Notes under the pieces: model-generated
Told to the model about the DNA's origin: nothing
What the model saw: only the letters and a program-made list of their open reading frames with translations
Database searches by the model: none
Shown here: in pieces, positions 1 through 9,263 of the stretch
Layout: the number at the start of each line of letters is the position of its first letter
How positions within the stretch are numbered: the stretch's first letter is position 1
Program-made: the position numbers and the translations under genes
Assembly (NCBI GenBank): GCA_012517065.1
Contig: JAAYVR010000173.1
Span: forward strand, 1 to 50,391
Reading direction: 5' to 3'
Length of the DNA stretch: 50,391 nucleotides
Origin: Verrucomicrobiota bacterium
GTDB taxonomy: Bacteria; Verrucomicrobiota; Verrucomicrobiia; Limisphaerales; J093

Positions 1-240
1 AACGCCGTCCCAAGCCCTTTCCCCTCCTCAACAAACCACGGTGTCAATTCAGAGAAATCCCGCACCGCAACCGTTACTGGAAAAACAACCCCCGAAAATC
101 AAGGGCCTAATCTTAGCGACATTCGTGTCTGTCCCCATATCCCACCCTGCCGTCCCGGAGACGTGCATCGATTATAAACTCGCACGGAATTTCCTGTTGT
201 CTCCAAAGCCAAAGACCTGAAGACTGGCACGGAGAAACAG
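1..240. other. Window edge, no confident gene
   Basis: Forward frames 1 and 2 are both open from the window start, to stops at about 172-174 and 218-220. Frame 2 gives a proline/glutamine-rich peptide that could be the tail of an upstream gene, but I recognise nothing in it. Positions 118-141 carry a short piece of the dispersed GTGTCTGTCCCCATAT signature described for other spacers. The promoter of the AI-2E-family gene at 241 presumably lies here, but no clear -35/-10 pair was seen. Confidence 0.3.
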
Positions 241-1485
241 ATGAATTTGCCTCCGCCATCCGAACATCAGGCACGCATAATCTGGGCTGCCATAACCGGC
301 CTTGCCATCGCGATAATTGTTGCGTTGGTTGTTGGTTTTGTTTGGGGCATGGGCAGAGTGTTGGACGTGCTATCGCCTGTGCTCTGGCCAATTGCAGTCG
401 CAGCGGTGCTCGCCTGCTTGTTGGACCCGGTTGTAGATTTCTTCGAGCGCCGCCGTGTTCCCCGGACGCGGGCGATTGGCATGGTATTCCTGATCGCGCT
501 CTTCCTGATAATGGGGGTCTTTAGCAGTGTTGTGCCACGACTGGTCGTGGAGACTCAGGACCTTGCAAACAAAGTCCCAACCTATGTAGCGAAACTCGAA
601 GGCAAAGTGATTTATTGGGCGAACAACCCCCCGGCGCCGCTGCGTGATCTGTTGAAACGGTTCGGAGTAAAGCTACCCGCCGCTCTATTGACATCTGAAA
701 AGCCGGCGGGCGATACCAATGCACCGCCCGATCTTGTTGTTCCTCCCAAGACACAGCCCGAAGGGTCGTTGTTAGATCAGATCGACCGCGAGACCGCCCA
801 AAAAGCCGCGCAATGGGTCGGGTCGGCAATCAAGTCTGCGGGCGGCTGGCTCGGCCGGCAGTTTTCGCGTTTGACCGGATTTTTCGGTGTGATTGCCGGG
901 CTCGCTTTGATTCCGATCTACCTGTTTTACCTGTTGGCGGAGAAACGGTTTATTGCCGAGAACTGGACGGTGTATTTGCCGGTGAGGGATTCGCAATTCA
1001 AAGAGGAACTCGTGTTCGTGATTCGGTCGATAAACGATTACCTCATCGCGTTTTTCCGCGGACAGGTGCTGGTGGCGATGTGCGATGGCGTTTTGTATGG
1101 CATTGGCTTTGCCATAATTGGACTCCCATACGCATTCCTGATCGGCGCGGTGGCGATGATCATCACGATTATTCCGTATCTGGGGGCCATCGTTACCTGC
1201 GTTGCAGCGCTTCTGATTGCTGTGGTGAATTTCGGTGATTGGCAACACCCGTTGTTGGTCATTGGGGTGTTTGCAGTTGTCCAAGGGATTGAAGGTTACG
1301 TTCTTCAACCGAAGATTTTGGGTGACCGCGTTGGGCTGCATCCAATGGTCATTATCGTGGCCATAATGACAGGGACAACGTTGTTGGGCGGGATTCTGGG
1401 CGGCCTCCTCGCCATACCGCTCGCTGCGGCTCTGCGGGTGATCATGTTCCGATACGTGTGGAAGAGAGAAAGCCGGCCTGAATAG
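241..1485 (+). CDS. AI-2E family transporter (PerM/UPF0118-type membrane protein)
   Basis: This is a 414-residue polytopic inner-membrane protein of the AI-2E/PerM family. Members have been implicated in export of small molecules or in ion antiport; the substrate cannot be read from sequence. Hydrophobic segments are visible at about residues 13-38, 42-62 and 79-98. A soluble segment (about 105-205) follows, then a C-terminal membrane block starting near 215 (FFGVIAGLALIPIYLFYLL) with the glycine-rich end typical of the family (GGILGGLLAIPLAAALRV). Length and layout are normal. The ATG at 241 follows GGAGA a few bases upstream. It is followed by a 220-bp gap and then the squalene-hopene cyclase on the same strand; co-transcription is possible but unproven. 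Confidence 0.9.
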   Translation: MNLPPPSEHQARIIWAAITGLAIAIIVALVVGFVWGMGRVLDVLSPVLWPIAVAAVLACLLDPVVDFFERRRVPRTRAIGMVFLIALFLIMGVFSSVVPRLVVETQDLANKVPTYVAKLEGKVIYWANNPPAPLRDLLKRFGVKLPAALLTSEKPAGDTNAPPDLVVPPKTQPEGSLLDQIDRETAQKAAQWVGSAIKSAGGWLGRQFSRLTGFFGVIAGLALIPIYLFYLLAEKRFIAENWTVYLPVRDSQFKEELVFVIRSINDYLIAFFRGQVLVAMCDGVLYGIGFAIIGLPYAFLIGAVAMIITIIPYLGAIVTCVAALLIAVVNFGDWQHPLLVIGVFAVVQGIEGYVLQPKILGDRVGLHPMVIIVAIMTGTTLLGGILGGLLAIPLAAALRVIMFRYVWKRESRPE

Positions 1486-1708
1486 CGTAACTGGACGTCG
1501 GAGAGGTTCCCATTAGGTTTCGGCAGCCGCTGACTGCAACAGCGAGCCCGGCGTTTTATTCGCTGTGCGGATCTTTGGTGTTTGGGGCAAGTTATTTTGG
1601 GGTAACTCCGATCTGGCGTTTCTGGCTCGCGTCTGGCCGTCTGAGGCTGGTGATCCTGCAAAGTACTTTACACCAAGCATGTGAGCACGCCATGATTCGG
1701 GAACAAGT

Positions 1709-3685
1709 ATGGGGAATCGTATAGTTGCACAACAACTTACAATTGTCGGATCGGAAATTGTGACCAAGCTGAATTCGGTTGGCGAGCTTGAGACTGCCAT
1801 CCGGCGGTCGCAAGAGCATTTGCTGAGCCTGCAGAAACCAGACGGCTATTGGATCGGCGAGTTGATGGTCGATTGCACGCTGGTCGCTGACATGATCGCT
1901 TACCATCATTGGGATGGGAGCGTGGACTACAAGTGGCAAGAGAAAGCAGTCCGCCATTTGTTGTCGCTCCAACTGCCGGATGGAGGGTGGAACATCTATT
2001 ACGGTGGTCCGCCCGAGGTAAACGCTACAATAAAGGCTTACCTGGCGTTGAAACTGGCGGGGATGAAAGAAACCGATCCGCACCTGTTAAAGGCGCGATC
2101 TGTGGCGCTTGCGCTTGGCGGCGTTCCCCGAATGAACACGTTCTCAAAGCTTTACCTTGCTTTGCTCGGCCTGTTCCCGTGGAAGTATGTGCCTACGATT
2201 CCGTGCGAGGTTTTGCTTATTGGAAAATGGTTTCACGTGAATTTCTGGGAAATGAGCAATTGGTCGCGGGCGATGTTGGTTCCGCTGGCAATTATCAACC
2301 ATTTCAAACCCACCCGGCCAATTCCGAACATCGACCTGGACGAGCTTTATCCCGAGGGTTACCACGAACGCGACCTGCGTCTTCCGCGCGACCCGCAACT
2401 GTTTACCGTCCGCAACTTCTTCCTCTGGCTGGACAAGCTTCACAAGTTCGCCGAGCTGTGGGCACAGGCTGGCATCCATCCGTTCAGGAAACGCGCTCTC
2501 AAGAAGTGCGAGGAATGGATGATCGAGAGGTGCGAAGGATCGGACGGGCTGGGCGCGATTTTCCCGGCGATGTTGAATTCATTGATAGCCTTCAAGGCGT
2601 TGGGCTACCCGAACGATCATCCGTATGTGAAACGCGCCGAACAAAAGCTCAAAGAACTCGAACACGAGACAGACACAACGGTCCGAATCGAACCGTGCCT
2701 TTCCCCGGTCTGGGACACGGCGATAGTGACGATAGCATTGCGGGCATCGGGAATACCGGCGAATGATCCAAGACTCGAAAAGGCCACCGAATGGTTGATC
2801 AACAAGGAAATCAGGTTCAGAGGCGACTGGTACCACAAAAACCCGGCACCTGTCGAGCCGAGCGGTTGGGCATTCGAGTTCGAAAACAAATGGAATCCGG
2901 ACGTCGATGACACCGCGATGGTATTGCTGGCGCTGAGGCTCGTCCCGACAAAAGACCCGGCGCGCCGCGATGCCGCGTACAAGCGGGGATTGGACTGGAT
3001 GCTTACGTTCCAGTGCAAAGACGGTGGTTGGGCCGCTTTCGACAAGGATTGCACCAAGAACATACTCACAAAGGTGCCCTTTGCCGATCACAATGCCATG
3101 CTGGACCCTGAATGCGCCGATATCACAGCGCGGATTCTCGAAGTTCTTGGACATGAACGTTTCCCGCTCGATCACCCACAGGTTAGCAAGGCGTTGGAAT
3201 ACATCCGAAGTCAACAGGAACCTGACGGTTCCTGGTTCGGGCGATGGGGCGTCAACTACATCTATGGCACGTGGCAGGTCCTTCGCGGCTTGAGCGTCCT
3301 TGGCGTCAACATGAATGAGCCGTGGTTGCTCAAGGCTCGTGACTGGCTCGAGAGCGTCCAGCACGAAGACGGCGGCTGGGGCGAACGGTGCGATACTTAC
3401 GAAGACCCGGTCTTCAAAGGCCGTGGGCCCAGCACCGCGTCGCAAACAGCGTGGGCTGTTATGGGACTGTGCGCTTTCGGTGACCCAGACCGGGAAAGCC
3501 TTGTGCGCGGCGTCGAGTATTTGATTCGCACGCAAAACCCGGATGGCTCATGGACCGAGCACGAGACAACTGGCACCGGCTTCCCGAAGGTCTTCTATTT
3601 GAAGTACGACATGTATCGCAACGCGTGGCCGCTACTAGCCTTGGCAACGTACCGCGATCTGGTCGCCAAGAAGCAACAACGCTAA
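1709..3685 (+). CDS. shc: Squalene-hopene cyclase
   Basis: This 658-residue protein is predicted to cyclise squalene to hopene/hopanol, the committed step of hopanoid synthesis, as a monotopic inner-membrane enzyme. The catalytic DxDD motif is D398-V-D-D401 (in PDVDDTAMV). Several QW-type repeats are visible, e.g. QKPDGYWIGE near residue 40, LPDGGWNIYYGG near 90, CKDGGWAAFDKD, QEPDGSWFGRWG, EDGGWGE and QNPDGSWTE toward the C terminus. Length matches bacterial SHC. The start is uncertain: ATG 1709 is used, but the family-like region begins around a GTG at 1760. The TAA stop at 3683-3685 is followed immediately by a 65-bp palindromic repeat. No other hopanoid (hpn) genes are nearby, so squalene must be made from another locus. 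Confidence 0.96.
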   Translation: MGNRIVAQQLTIVGSEIVTKLNSVGELETAIRRSQEHLLSLQKPDGYWIGELMVDCTLVADMIAYHHWDGSVDYKWQEKAVRHLLSLQLPDGGWNIYYGGPPEVNATIKAYLALKLAGMKETDPHLLKARSVALALGGVPRMNTFSKLYLALLGLFPWKYVPTIPCEVLLIGKWFHVNFWEMSNWSRAMLVPLAIINHFKPTRPIPNIDLDELYPEGYHERDLRLPRDPQLFTVRNFFLWLDKLHKFAELWAQAGIHPFRKRALKKCEEWMIERCEGSDGLGAIFPAMLNSLIAFKALGYPNDHPYVKRAEQKLKELEHETDTTVRIEPCLSPVWDTAIVTIALRASGIPANDPRLEKATEWLINKEIRFRGDWYHKNPAPVEPSGWAFEFENKWNPDVDDTAMVLLALRLVPTKDPARRDAAYKRGLDWMLTFQCKDGGWAAFDKDCTKNILTKVPFADHNAMLDPECADITARILEVLGHERFPLDHPQVSKALEYIRSQQEPDGSWFGRWGVNYIYGTWQVLRGLSVLGVNMNEPWLLKARDWLESVQHEDGGWGERCDTYEDPVFKGRGPSTASQTAWAVMGLCAFGDPDRESLVRGVEYLIRTQNPDGSWTEHETTGTGFPKVFYLKYDMYRNAWPLLALATYRDLVAKKQQR

Positions 3686-3750
3686 CCCCAAAAACTCACC
3701 GCCTGACCAGACCAAGACACCCAAAGCTTCATTCCGGTGAGATTTCCGGG
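3686..3750 (+). repeat. 65-bp palindromic repeat, copy 1
   Basis: The element starts at the base after the shc stop codon. The right arm CGGTGAGATTTCCGGG is intact; the left arm is eroded (CCCCAAAAACTCACCG). The asymmetric interior (CCTGACCAGACCAAGACACC and following) matches the other five copies. It could also act as a transcription terminator or mRNA-end stabiliser for shc. Confidence 0.85.
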
Positions 3751-4049
3751 TTGAAGTTCCAAAGTTCCGCGTTTACGCGGAAATGAGATAACTGTCTGTC
3801 GCACCGCCAGCACGCCACCGACGGCGTGCCCAGCCATTTATGGAATCGTGCGTAAGCCAGGGCGGGCGCTCCTAACACAATACAAACATCGTGCCTGTCC
3901 CCATATCGGGATGACGCCGAGAACAGAGTGTCTGTCCCCATGTCGGCATCCGAGTGGGTCCTCCACAGACTCCCGCAAGCGCGGATTAGACAAGGGGCAA
4001 TTTGCGGGCCACACCGCAATCCGGGGGCAAGACCCAGACCACGAGCCTG
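3751..4049. repeat. Mosaic intergenic repeat block (shc / rhamnosidase spacer)
   Basis: No gene is seen here. The block holds a TTCCGCGTTTACGCGGAA palindrome also found, diverged, near 36385 and 42765. It then has two minus-oriented signature copies, at about 3890-3905 (CGTGCCTGTCCCCATAT) and 3928-3943 (GTGTCTGTCCCCATGT). A copy of the spacer module present at 7560, 12420, 22810, 36530 and 40130 follows. The module's terminal GTGACAGGCTCG supplies the TGA stop of the rhamnosidase gene. Confidence 0.8.
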
Positions 4050-6431
4050 TCACTGTTTCCGCGGCTCGGGGATAATGTTCCGGCCAGGCTTGAGGGATTG
4101 GGTTTGACCGGAAGGCAGGATGGCGGTGGCGTTGACTCGATCAGGGATTTCGGTTTCCAAGCGGAACTCGCCGTCCTGCACGCGCCAGCACGAAACAACA
4201 CGCCCTGCAGGCGTGATCAGCGATGCTTCAGCGTGGTCGAGCGGGCCGGGGTTTGGACCGATAACAATGTTCTTCCACCCCACAGTGCCCGGCTGCTGTC
4301 GGATGCCCGCCACATAGGCGTAGAACCACTCCATTGCATGGCCCAGCATGCAATGGTTGAGCGATTGGTAGCCGTCCATCATTGCATCCCATGTTTCTGG
4401 CAACGAGGTCAGCCCTTTCTTGAGGATACCGCCATAGCTGCCCAGCCCGTCACGGCTGTACACGCGATGGAGCACATCGGACCGGCCGGCTTCTGCGAGG
4501 GCTCGAATGAAATAGACATGGCCGACATCGCCGGGTGTTTGTTGCCAGCCGCGCCTTTCCAAATCGGCAATGATGTCTGCCACAAGCGTCGCGCGGTCGG
4601 CAGCGGGCACCAAATCGGCGCATAGTGCCATTGCATTGGCGCACTGCGGACTGCCGAGGTGTTTCAGTTTGCCAGTGGCCGGGTCGCGATAGTGTCGTTG
4701 GAAATCTTTGGCGATGCTCGCGTGAAGTTCTCGATATCGCCGGGCGTCATCCGGAAGGCCGAGAGCTTCGGCGGCGCGGGACACGGTTCGGGCGCACAGC
4801 GCCCATGTAGCGGTGGCCGACAACTGTGTTGGAGTGAATCGGGAGGGGCCGGGCGGCTGCCCGTGGCCGTAGTCGTACCAATCACCCAATCCTTCCGGTG
4901 CGAGACCGTCTTTGGCCTCCGTTCGGATGTAGTCCACAAACCGGCGCATCATGTCGAAGTTTTCCCGCAGGACGCGCAGGTCTCCGGTCCATTCATACTG
5001 ATGCCATGGGAGCATCACGGATGCAGCGCCCCACTCGACTGTCCAGTTGAATGCCCCTGGGAACCGGCCGGCAGGATAACTGGGTGCGACGGTTAACACG
5101 CGGCCGCTTGGTTCCTGCGCGTCGCGGATGTCACGGAGGATTTTGTCGAACCAGTCCCGGCAGTCATAGCGGTACTGAAATGACGGCGCCAGGAGATAGG
5201 CGCATTCGAGCCAGCCCAGTTTTTCCCGATGCGGACAATCGGTGAGGACGTGACTGGTGTTGGCGCGCATGGCCCAATCAATCAACCGATGCGTGCGGTT
5301 CAAAAGGTCGCTTGACGATACGAAGGTGCCGGCCTCCGGCAGTGCTGTGCGGACGTGGACAAGCTCGATTGCTCGAACGACGGGCAGGTTTTTGGGATTG
5401 GGTGCATCCGGTGGGACGGCGCCAGTGACCTCCACAAACTGCATGCCAAGGTAAAACGAAATCCACTGGTGAGATTGCTCTCGGCCATCGGTGACAAATT
5501 CGCATCCGACCACGTAGCCCCCGAAAAGCCGGTCGCGGTCGTTCTTATGTTCGCCGCATTTGAAAGTAATCCGATCACCCGGTTTTCCGCCTGCCAGTTC
5601 GAAGCGCAGTTGCGCCGAACAGTTTTGCCTGAAGCTGTAAAGATACACGCCCGGTGCTGGCTCTTTGACCGACTCGGGTGTGAACCGCTCGTGAGCGCGG
5701 AAAGGAGGCCAATGTTGCCGCGTCAGAGCTGCGCCGGGGGGGTTAACGGCACGCGCTCTCTGCCAGCCGCTGTCGTCGAACCCAACATCGTCCCAGCCGG
5801 TAGGATGCTGGCGGGCGTCGAAATCTTCACCTGCATAAATGTGCGAGAAAAGGATTGGGCCTGGGGCGCATCGCCACGAGTCATCAGTGCCAACTCGCTG
5901 GACTGTGCCATCAGGGAACTTCAGAACGATCTCGGCGCAGAGCAGCAAAGGTTCTGCGGCTGTGCGCTGCGGGCCATCTTTGTTGTAGCGGCCCTGAGGT
6001 GGATTCGGGTTGTGCCAGAATGAATTGGCAAGCATCACGCCCACGCAGTTGGTGCCGATGTGAATCTGGCGGGTGACATCGAAATCGCGGAAGTAGATCG
6101 TGTCTTCGTATTGTGACCATGGCTGATTGATTCCGGTGTCCGCAAGGCGCCGTCCGTTGAGGCGCGGGTCATAATCGCCCAAACCAATGATGCGCAGAAT
6201 CGCGATGTGGGGCTGTGTGTCCACAGTGAACTCCTTGCGGAACAAGGGCAACCGCACGAGCGGGTCGGGAGTTGCAGGGGGCGCAATCCATCGAGCCGCG
6301 ACAAAAGGGCTCACCGCGCTGATCTCATCGTCTGCGGGAGTGGTTCGGGTTTGTTTAGTCTCCGCCGATAAGGCCAAGAAGACGGCGAGCGCTGAGGCGC
6401 TTGTGGTGAGAAATCGGGTTAGCATGTTCAT
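4050..6431 (-). CDS. Secreted alpha-L-rhamnosidase (GH78 family)
   Basis: The protein is about 793 residues and is predicted to release terminal alpha-L-rhamnose from plant or microbial glycosides outside the cytoplasm. The order is: signal peptide (MLTRFLTTSASALAVFLALSA), N-terminal beta-sandwich regions with the family segment SFRQNCSAQLRFEL, then the (alpha/alpha)6 barrel containing TDCPHREKLGW near residue 395. That segment corresponds to the GH78 signature DCPxRxxLGW, which carries catalytic acidic residues. Further family motifs are WTVEWGAASVMLPW, GLGDWYDYG and LPETWDAMMDGYQSLNH. A C-terminal beta domain (IVIGPNPGPLDHAEASL) closes the protein. ATG 6431 or 6425 gives a better signal peptide than the upstream TTG. 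The gene ends inside a mosaic repeat that provides its TGA. No transporter or rhamnose catabolic genes adjoin it. Confidence 0.93.
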   Translation of the reverse strand: MNMLTRFLTTSASALAVFLALSAETKQTRTTPADDEISAVSPFVAARWIAPPATPDPLVRLPLFRKEFTVDTQPHIAILRIIGLGDYDPRLNGRRLADTGINQPWSQYEDTIYFRDFDVTRQIHIGTNCVGVMLANSFWHNPNPPQGRYNKDGPQRTAAEPLLLCAEIVLKFPDGTVQRVGTDDSWRCAPGPILFSHIYAGEDFDARQHPTGWDDVGFDDSGWQRARAVNPPGAALTRQHWPPFRAHERFTPESVKEPAPGVYLYSFRQNCSAQLRFELAGGKPGDRITFKCGEHKNDRDRLFGGYVVGCEFVTDGREQSHQWISFYLGMQFVEVTGAVPPDAPNPKNLPVVRAIELVHVRTALPEAGTFVSSSDLLNRTHRLIDWAMRANTSHVLTDCPHREKLGWLECAYLLAPSFQYRYDCRDWFDKILRDIRDAQEPSGRVLTVAPSYPAGRFPGAFNWTVEWGAASVMLPWHQYEWTGDLRVLRENFDMMRRFVDYIRTEAKDGLAPEGLGDWYDYGHGQPPGPSRFTPTQLSATATWALCARTVSRAAEALGLPDDARRYRELHASIAKDFQRHYRDPATGKLKHLGSPQCANAMALCADLVPAADRATLVADIIADLERRGWQQTPGDVGHVYFIRALAEAGRSDVLHRVYSRDGLGSYGGILKKGLTSLPETWDAMMDGYQSLNHCMLGHAMEWFYAYVAGIRQQPGTVGWKNIVIGPNPGPLDHAEASLITPAGRVVSCWRVQDGEFRLETEIPDRVNATAILPSGQTQSLKPGRNIIPEPRKQ

Positions 6432-6657
6432 GTCATTTCTTGCCAAGGTTGGAACCGGTGAATGCAGCCATCACCCGTGCTGGCATTTGCCGCCTGCCAG
6501 CGGACACAGCCAAGCCCGGTCTCCGCGTCAGACAATGTCCAACAGAACCGGGCACTAAAGGCAGAGCCAAACTTTTTGGTGGCGCTGCAGCTCAGGCCAG
6601 CCGGGAGTGCAATGCCATGACGCCGATCGGGCTTGAAACCAAAAGCGCCGGATCGTT

Positions 6658-7170
6658 CTATTCTTTCTCGCCTTTGAGCAGCTTGACAATGTGCCTGTCG
6701 AGGTCCAGCAGTGCGCCGCCGCACGTGGCTGCCTCGACGCGCGCGACCATTTCGGCGGCCCAAGCTTCTTCCTCGACCTGCTCATTGATGAACCATTGCA
6801 TGAGAACCTGAGCGGGGTAGTCTTTTGCTGCGACCGCCGTCTCATAGACCGCGTTGATACCCTGTGTGTTGCCTTGTTCCATGCTTTGCGCATGTTGGGC
6901 GGCCTCCAAAAGCGTCTTGAAATCCTGCTTCGGGGCTGGAATGGCCGTCATTTCCGGAAGCGTGCCGCGGTCGAGCAAATGTTGAGCGATCTTGTTGGCG
7001 TGTCCTTGTTCTTCATTTGCTTGTTGTGCAAAAAAGGCGGCGAACCCCTTCAGGTTTTGATCTGTGCACCATAAAGCGAGGGCGCGATAGCTGTGTGCTG
7101 CACCGAGTTCGTAATTTAACTGGCGATTCAACTCCGCCAGGACCTTGGCCGGTATCTTTGATTTTGGCAT
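6658..7170 (-). CDS. ftnA: Ferritin (bacterial, non-heme)
   Basis: This is a 170-residue four-helix-bundle ferritin that would oxidise Fe(II) and store iron in the cytoplasm as a 24-subunit shell. Ferroxidase-type residues are visible in helix A (NYELGAAHSYRAL), helix B (QANEEQGHANKI) and helix C/D (INEQVEEEAWAAEMV). Length is normal. ATG 7170 is preferred over the in-frame TTG at 7176. The gene is monocistronic and diverges from the flavodiiron gene across an 840-bp repeat-filled spacer. Together with the Feo operon and the flavodiiron protein it suggests iron and oxidative-stress management. The symbol is by family; bacterioferritin is excluded because no heme-ligand context is apparent. 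Confidence 0.93.
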   Translation of the reverse strand: MPKSKIPAKVLAELNRQLNYELGAAHSYRALALWCTDQNLKGFAAFFAQQANEEQGHANKIAQHLLDRGTLPEMTAIPAPKQDFKTLLEAAQHAQSMEQGNTQGINAVYETAVAAKDYPAQVLMQWFINEQVEEEAWAAEMVARVEAATCGGALLDLDRHIVKLLKGEKE

Positions 7171-7439
7171 AAACAATTATCGTTTGCCGTATTTATGTCC
7201 CAGGAATGGGGTATATGCAAGTGTTGGCGCGCGTATTTTGGGCTCTCATGCATCCGTCGAATAGCGCGCCTGAGAATTTCTGTGCATGGGACCGGATTCG
7301 CCGCGCACTTCCGCAATCATGTATCGAAAAACGGATCATCTGCAGGGGAAACAGAGACCATCGGCAATAGACCTGAGACGTGTGATCTGAAACCTGAGAC
7401 AAGGGCAGGGGGCGATCGCCGGCGGCCAGTGGTCCAACG
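7171..7439. other. Upstream region of ferritin gene, nothing recognised
   Basis: This non-coding spacer presumably carries the ferritin promoter on the minus strand. I could not assign -35/-10 boxes or a Fur-box-like palindrome with confidence. Confidence 0.3.
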
Positions 7440-7970
7440 CCGCTCCAGCGCCACCGCGTGCTCTGGCAAACAGATGCGTCGGCAAATGAATTGATTGAGT
7501 AGATACGGCCTGCCACCCACGCACATCCAACAAAGAAGCAAATAGAGTGACAGGCTCGTTGTCAGGGTCTTGCATCCGGATTGCGGCATTGCCTGCAGGT
7601 TGTCCCTTGTTCCAATCGCCGGGGGCCGAAGTCTGTTGGGGGAACCCCTCCGATGCCCATATGGGGACAGACACGTTGTTTGCGGCGTCATGCCGATATG
7701 GTTCCAGGCACGTTGTTTGCGCCTTGAGAGAAAGCGGCAGCGAGCTGCCGCACTCCAAGCGCTTCGCGCCTACGAGCGCCCACTGCATCCGCGGCAGCGC
7801 GTGAAGAACAATCGGGATCAGCGCGCTGTTCCTTGCGATGGGATCCGGTGGATATTTCGCAGCCTGGCTTGGCTCATAGCCCCGAGCAGGGGGCGCAGGA
7901 GCCTGGGGGCTGCCTGTCAGGCAAGTTTGGTTTCGACTGCGCCGGGCCGCGAAATATGCGGGGTGAAAGT
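7440..7970. repeat. Composite mosaic repeat block (ferritin / flavodiiron spacer)
   Basis: From left to right it holds four parts. (1) About 7440-7555 is the inverse of the module at about 42890-43000 (shared CAATCAATTCATTTGCCG and CTGTCACTCTATTTGC). (2) 7547-7690 carries GTGACAGGCTCGTTG, then TTGTCCCTTGTTCCAATC, then ATGGGGACAGACACGTTGTT at 7661-7680. (3) About 7722-7850 is the 130-bp module (AGCTGCCGCACTCCAAGCG). (4) 7851-7962 is the 108-bp inverted-end module, opening GATATTTCGCAGCC and closing CGAAATATGCGG. No gene is supported here. Confidence 0.85.
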
Positions 7971-8012
7971 GTCTGGATTTGAGGATAGGTTGGGCTACAT
8001 TCTGGCGCGACG

Positions 8013-9182
8013 ATGAAAGCAAGACAGATTCGTGACCGGGTTGAATGGGTGGGAGCAGTTGATTGGAACAGGCGACTGTTCGACGCGCTCATTCCATTGC
8101 CTGATGGCACAAGTTACAATGCGTACCTTGTGAGGGGGTCTGAACGGACGGTTCTGATCGACACTGTGGATCCGGCCATGGAGAATGTGTTGGCCGGTCA
8201 CTTGGCCGATGTGGATCGGGTTGATTACGTGGTTTCAAATCACACCGAGCAAGACCACTCAGGGTCAATCCCTTTTGTTTTGAACAAATACAAGAACGCA
8301 GTTGTGCTTTGCACAAAGAAAGCAAGGGAACTCCTTACGGATCACCTCGACATTCAACCGGATCGGATCAGGACGGTCGAGGACGGCGAAACGGTATCGC
8401 TTGGCGACAAAACACTACAGTTTGTTCATACTCCATGGGTGCACTGGCCTGAAACCATGGTGACTTATCTCCCCGAAGACCGCATTTTGTTCTCTTGCGA
8501 TTTCTTGGGTTCACACCTTGCCACTCCGGAGCTGTACGCTGGCAACGATCCACTGGTGATGGAAGCAGCAAAACGGTATTACGCTGAAATCATGATGCCG
8601 TTTCGGCCGAGCGTTCGGAAGAACCTTGCCAAAGTGCGCGAGTTGACCTTTGACATTGTTGCGCCCAGTCACGGGCCAATCTACGACCACCCGGAGAATA
8701 TTCTGTCGGCCTACGCGGACTGGAGTTCGGACCGTGTCTCGAATGAGGTTGTCATGGCATATGTGTCGATGCACGGCAGCACGGAAGCGATGGCGAATCA
8801 TTTGCTTGCGGCGCTTGTGGAGCGGGGCGTCAAAGTGCACAAGTTCGAACTGACCACAACCGACCTCGGGAAACTTGCAATGGCACTTGTTGATGCAGCG
8901 ACAGTTGTCGTCGGAACTCCGATCTTGAACGGCGGTGCGCATCCGGTGGCGCTGGCGGCTGCTCATTTGGTCGGCGTTCTGCATCCGAAGCTGAAGTATG
9001 GAGCGGTTATCGGGTCTTACGGTTGGAGCACCAAAGGGATTGAGCAAATTGCGGATGCAGTGGCTGGGTTGAAACTGGAGACGCTTGGCACTGTGCTCTG
9101 CAAAGGCCGCCCGCGGCAGGAGACGTTCGTGGCTTTGGAAAATCTGGCTGATGTGATTCGGGACAAGCACGCGTCGCTCTGA
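8013..9182 (+). CDS. A-type flavoprotein / flavodiiron protein (FprA-like)
   Basis: This is a 389-residue cytoplasmic flavodiiron protein, predicted to reduce O2 to water and/or NO to N2O. The N-terminal metallo-beta-lactamase domain carries the diiron ligands H77-x-E79-x-D81-H82, then H144 or H139 in HTPWVHWPE, D163 (SCDFLGSH) and the histidines of SHGPIYDHP. The C-terminal flavodoxin-like domain starts near residue 248 (AYVSMHGSTEAMA, the FMN phosphate loop) and includes VVGTPILNGGAHP and GSYGWSTKG. There is no C-terminal rubredoxin or NADH-oxidoreductase extension, so electrons must come from a separate rubredoxin or ferredoxin not seen here. It converges on the nitrilase gene. Confidence 0.94.
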   Translation: MKARQIRDRVEWVGAVDWNRRLFDALIPLPDGTSYNAYLVRGSERTVLIDTVDPAMENVLAGHLADVDRVDYVVSNHTEQDHSGSIPFVLNKYKNAVVLCTKKARELLTDHLDIQPDRIRTVEDGETVSLGDKTLQFVHTPWVHWPETMVTYLPEDRILFSCDFLGSHLATPELYAGNDPLVMEAAKRYYAEIMMPFRPSVRKNLAKVRELTFDIVAPSHGPIYDHPENILSAYADWSSDRVSNEVVMAYVSMHGSTEAMANHLLAALVERGVKVHKFELTTTDLGKLAMALVDAATVVVGTPILNGGAHPVALAAAHLVGVLHPKLKYGAVIGSYGWSTKGIEQIADAVAGLKLETLGTVLCKGRPRQETFVALENLADVIRDKHASL

Positions 9183-9215
9183 AATCTCAGAGTTGGGGTT
9201 GGTTGTTATGAGTTA

Positions 9216-9243
9216 ACACCCGGGGATCAACATCTGGGGGTGT
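9216..9243. terminator. Possible bidirectional terminator hairpin
   Basis: ACACCC (9216-9221) pairs with GGGTGT (9238-9243), with an inner GAT/ATC pairing. The hairpin lies between two converging genes. It lacks a T-run, so the call is weak. Confidence 0.3.
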
Positions 9244-9263
9244 GGGTGTGGCATTTGCGGCGC

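Noticed and set aside
2579-3535. 318-codon minus-strand frame
   Set aside because: Antisense to shc and a shadow of its codon bias; no domain pattern.
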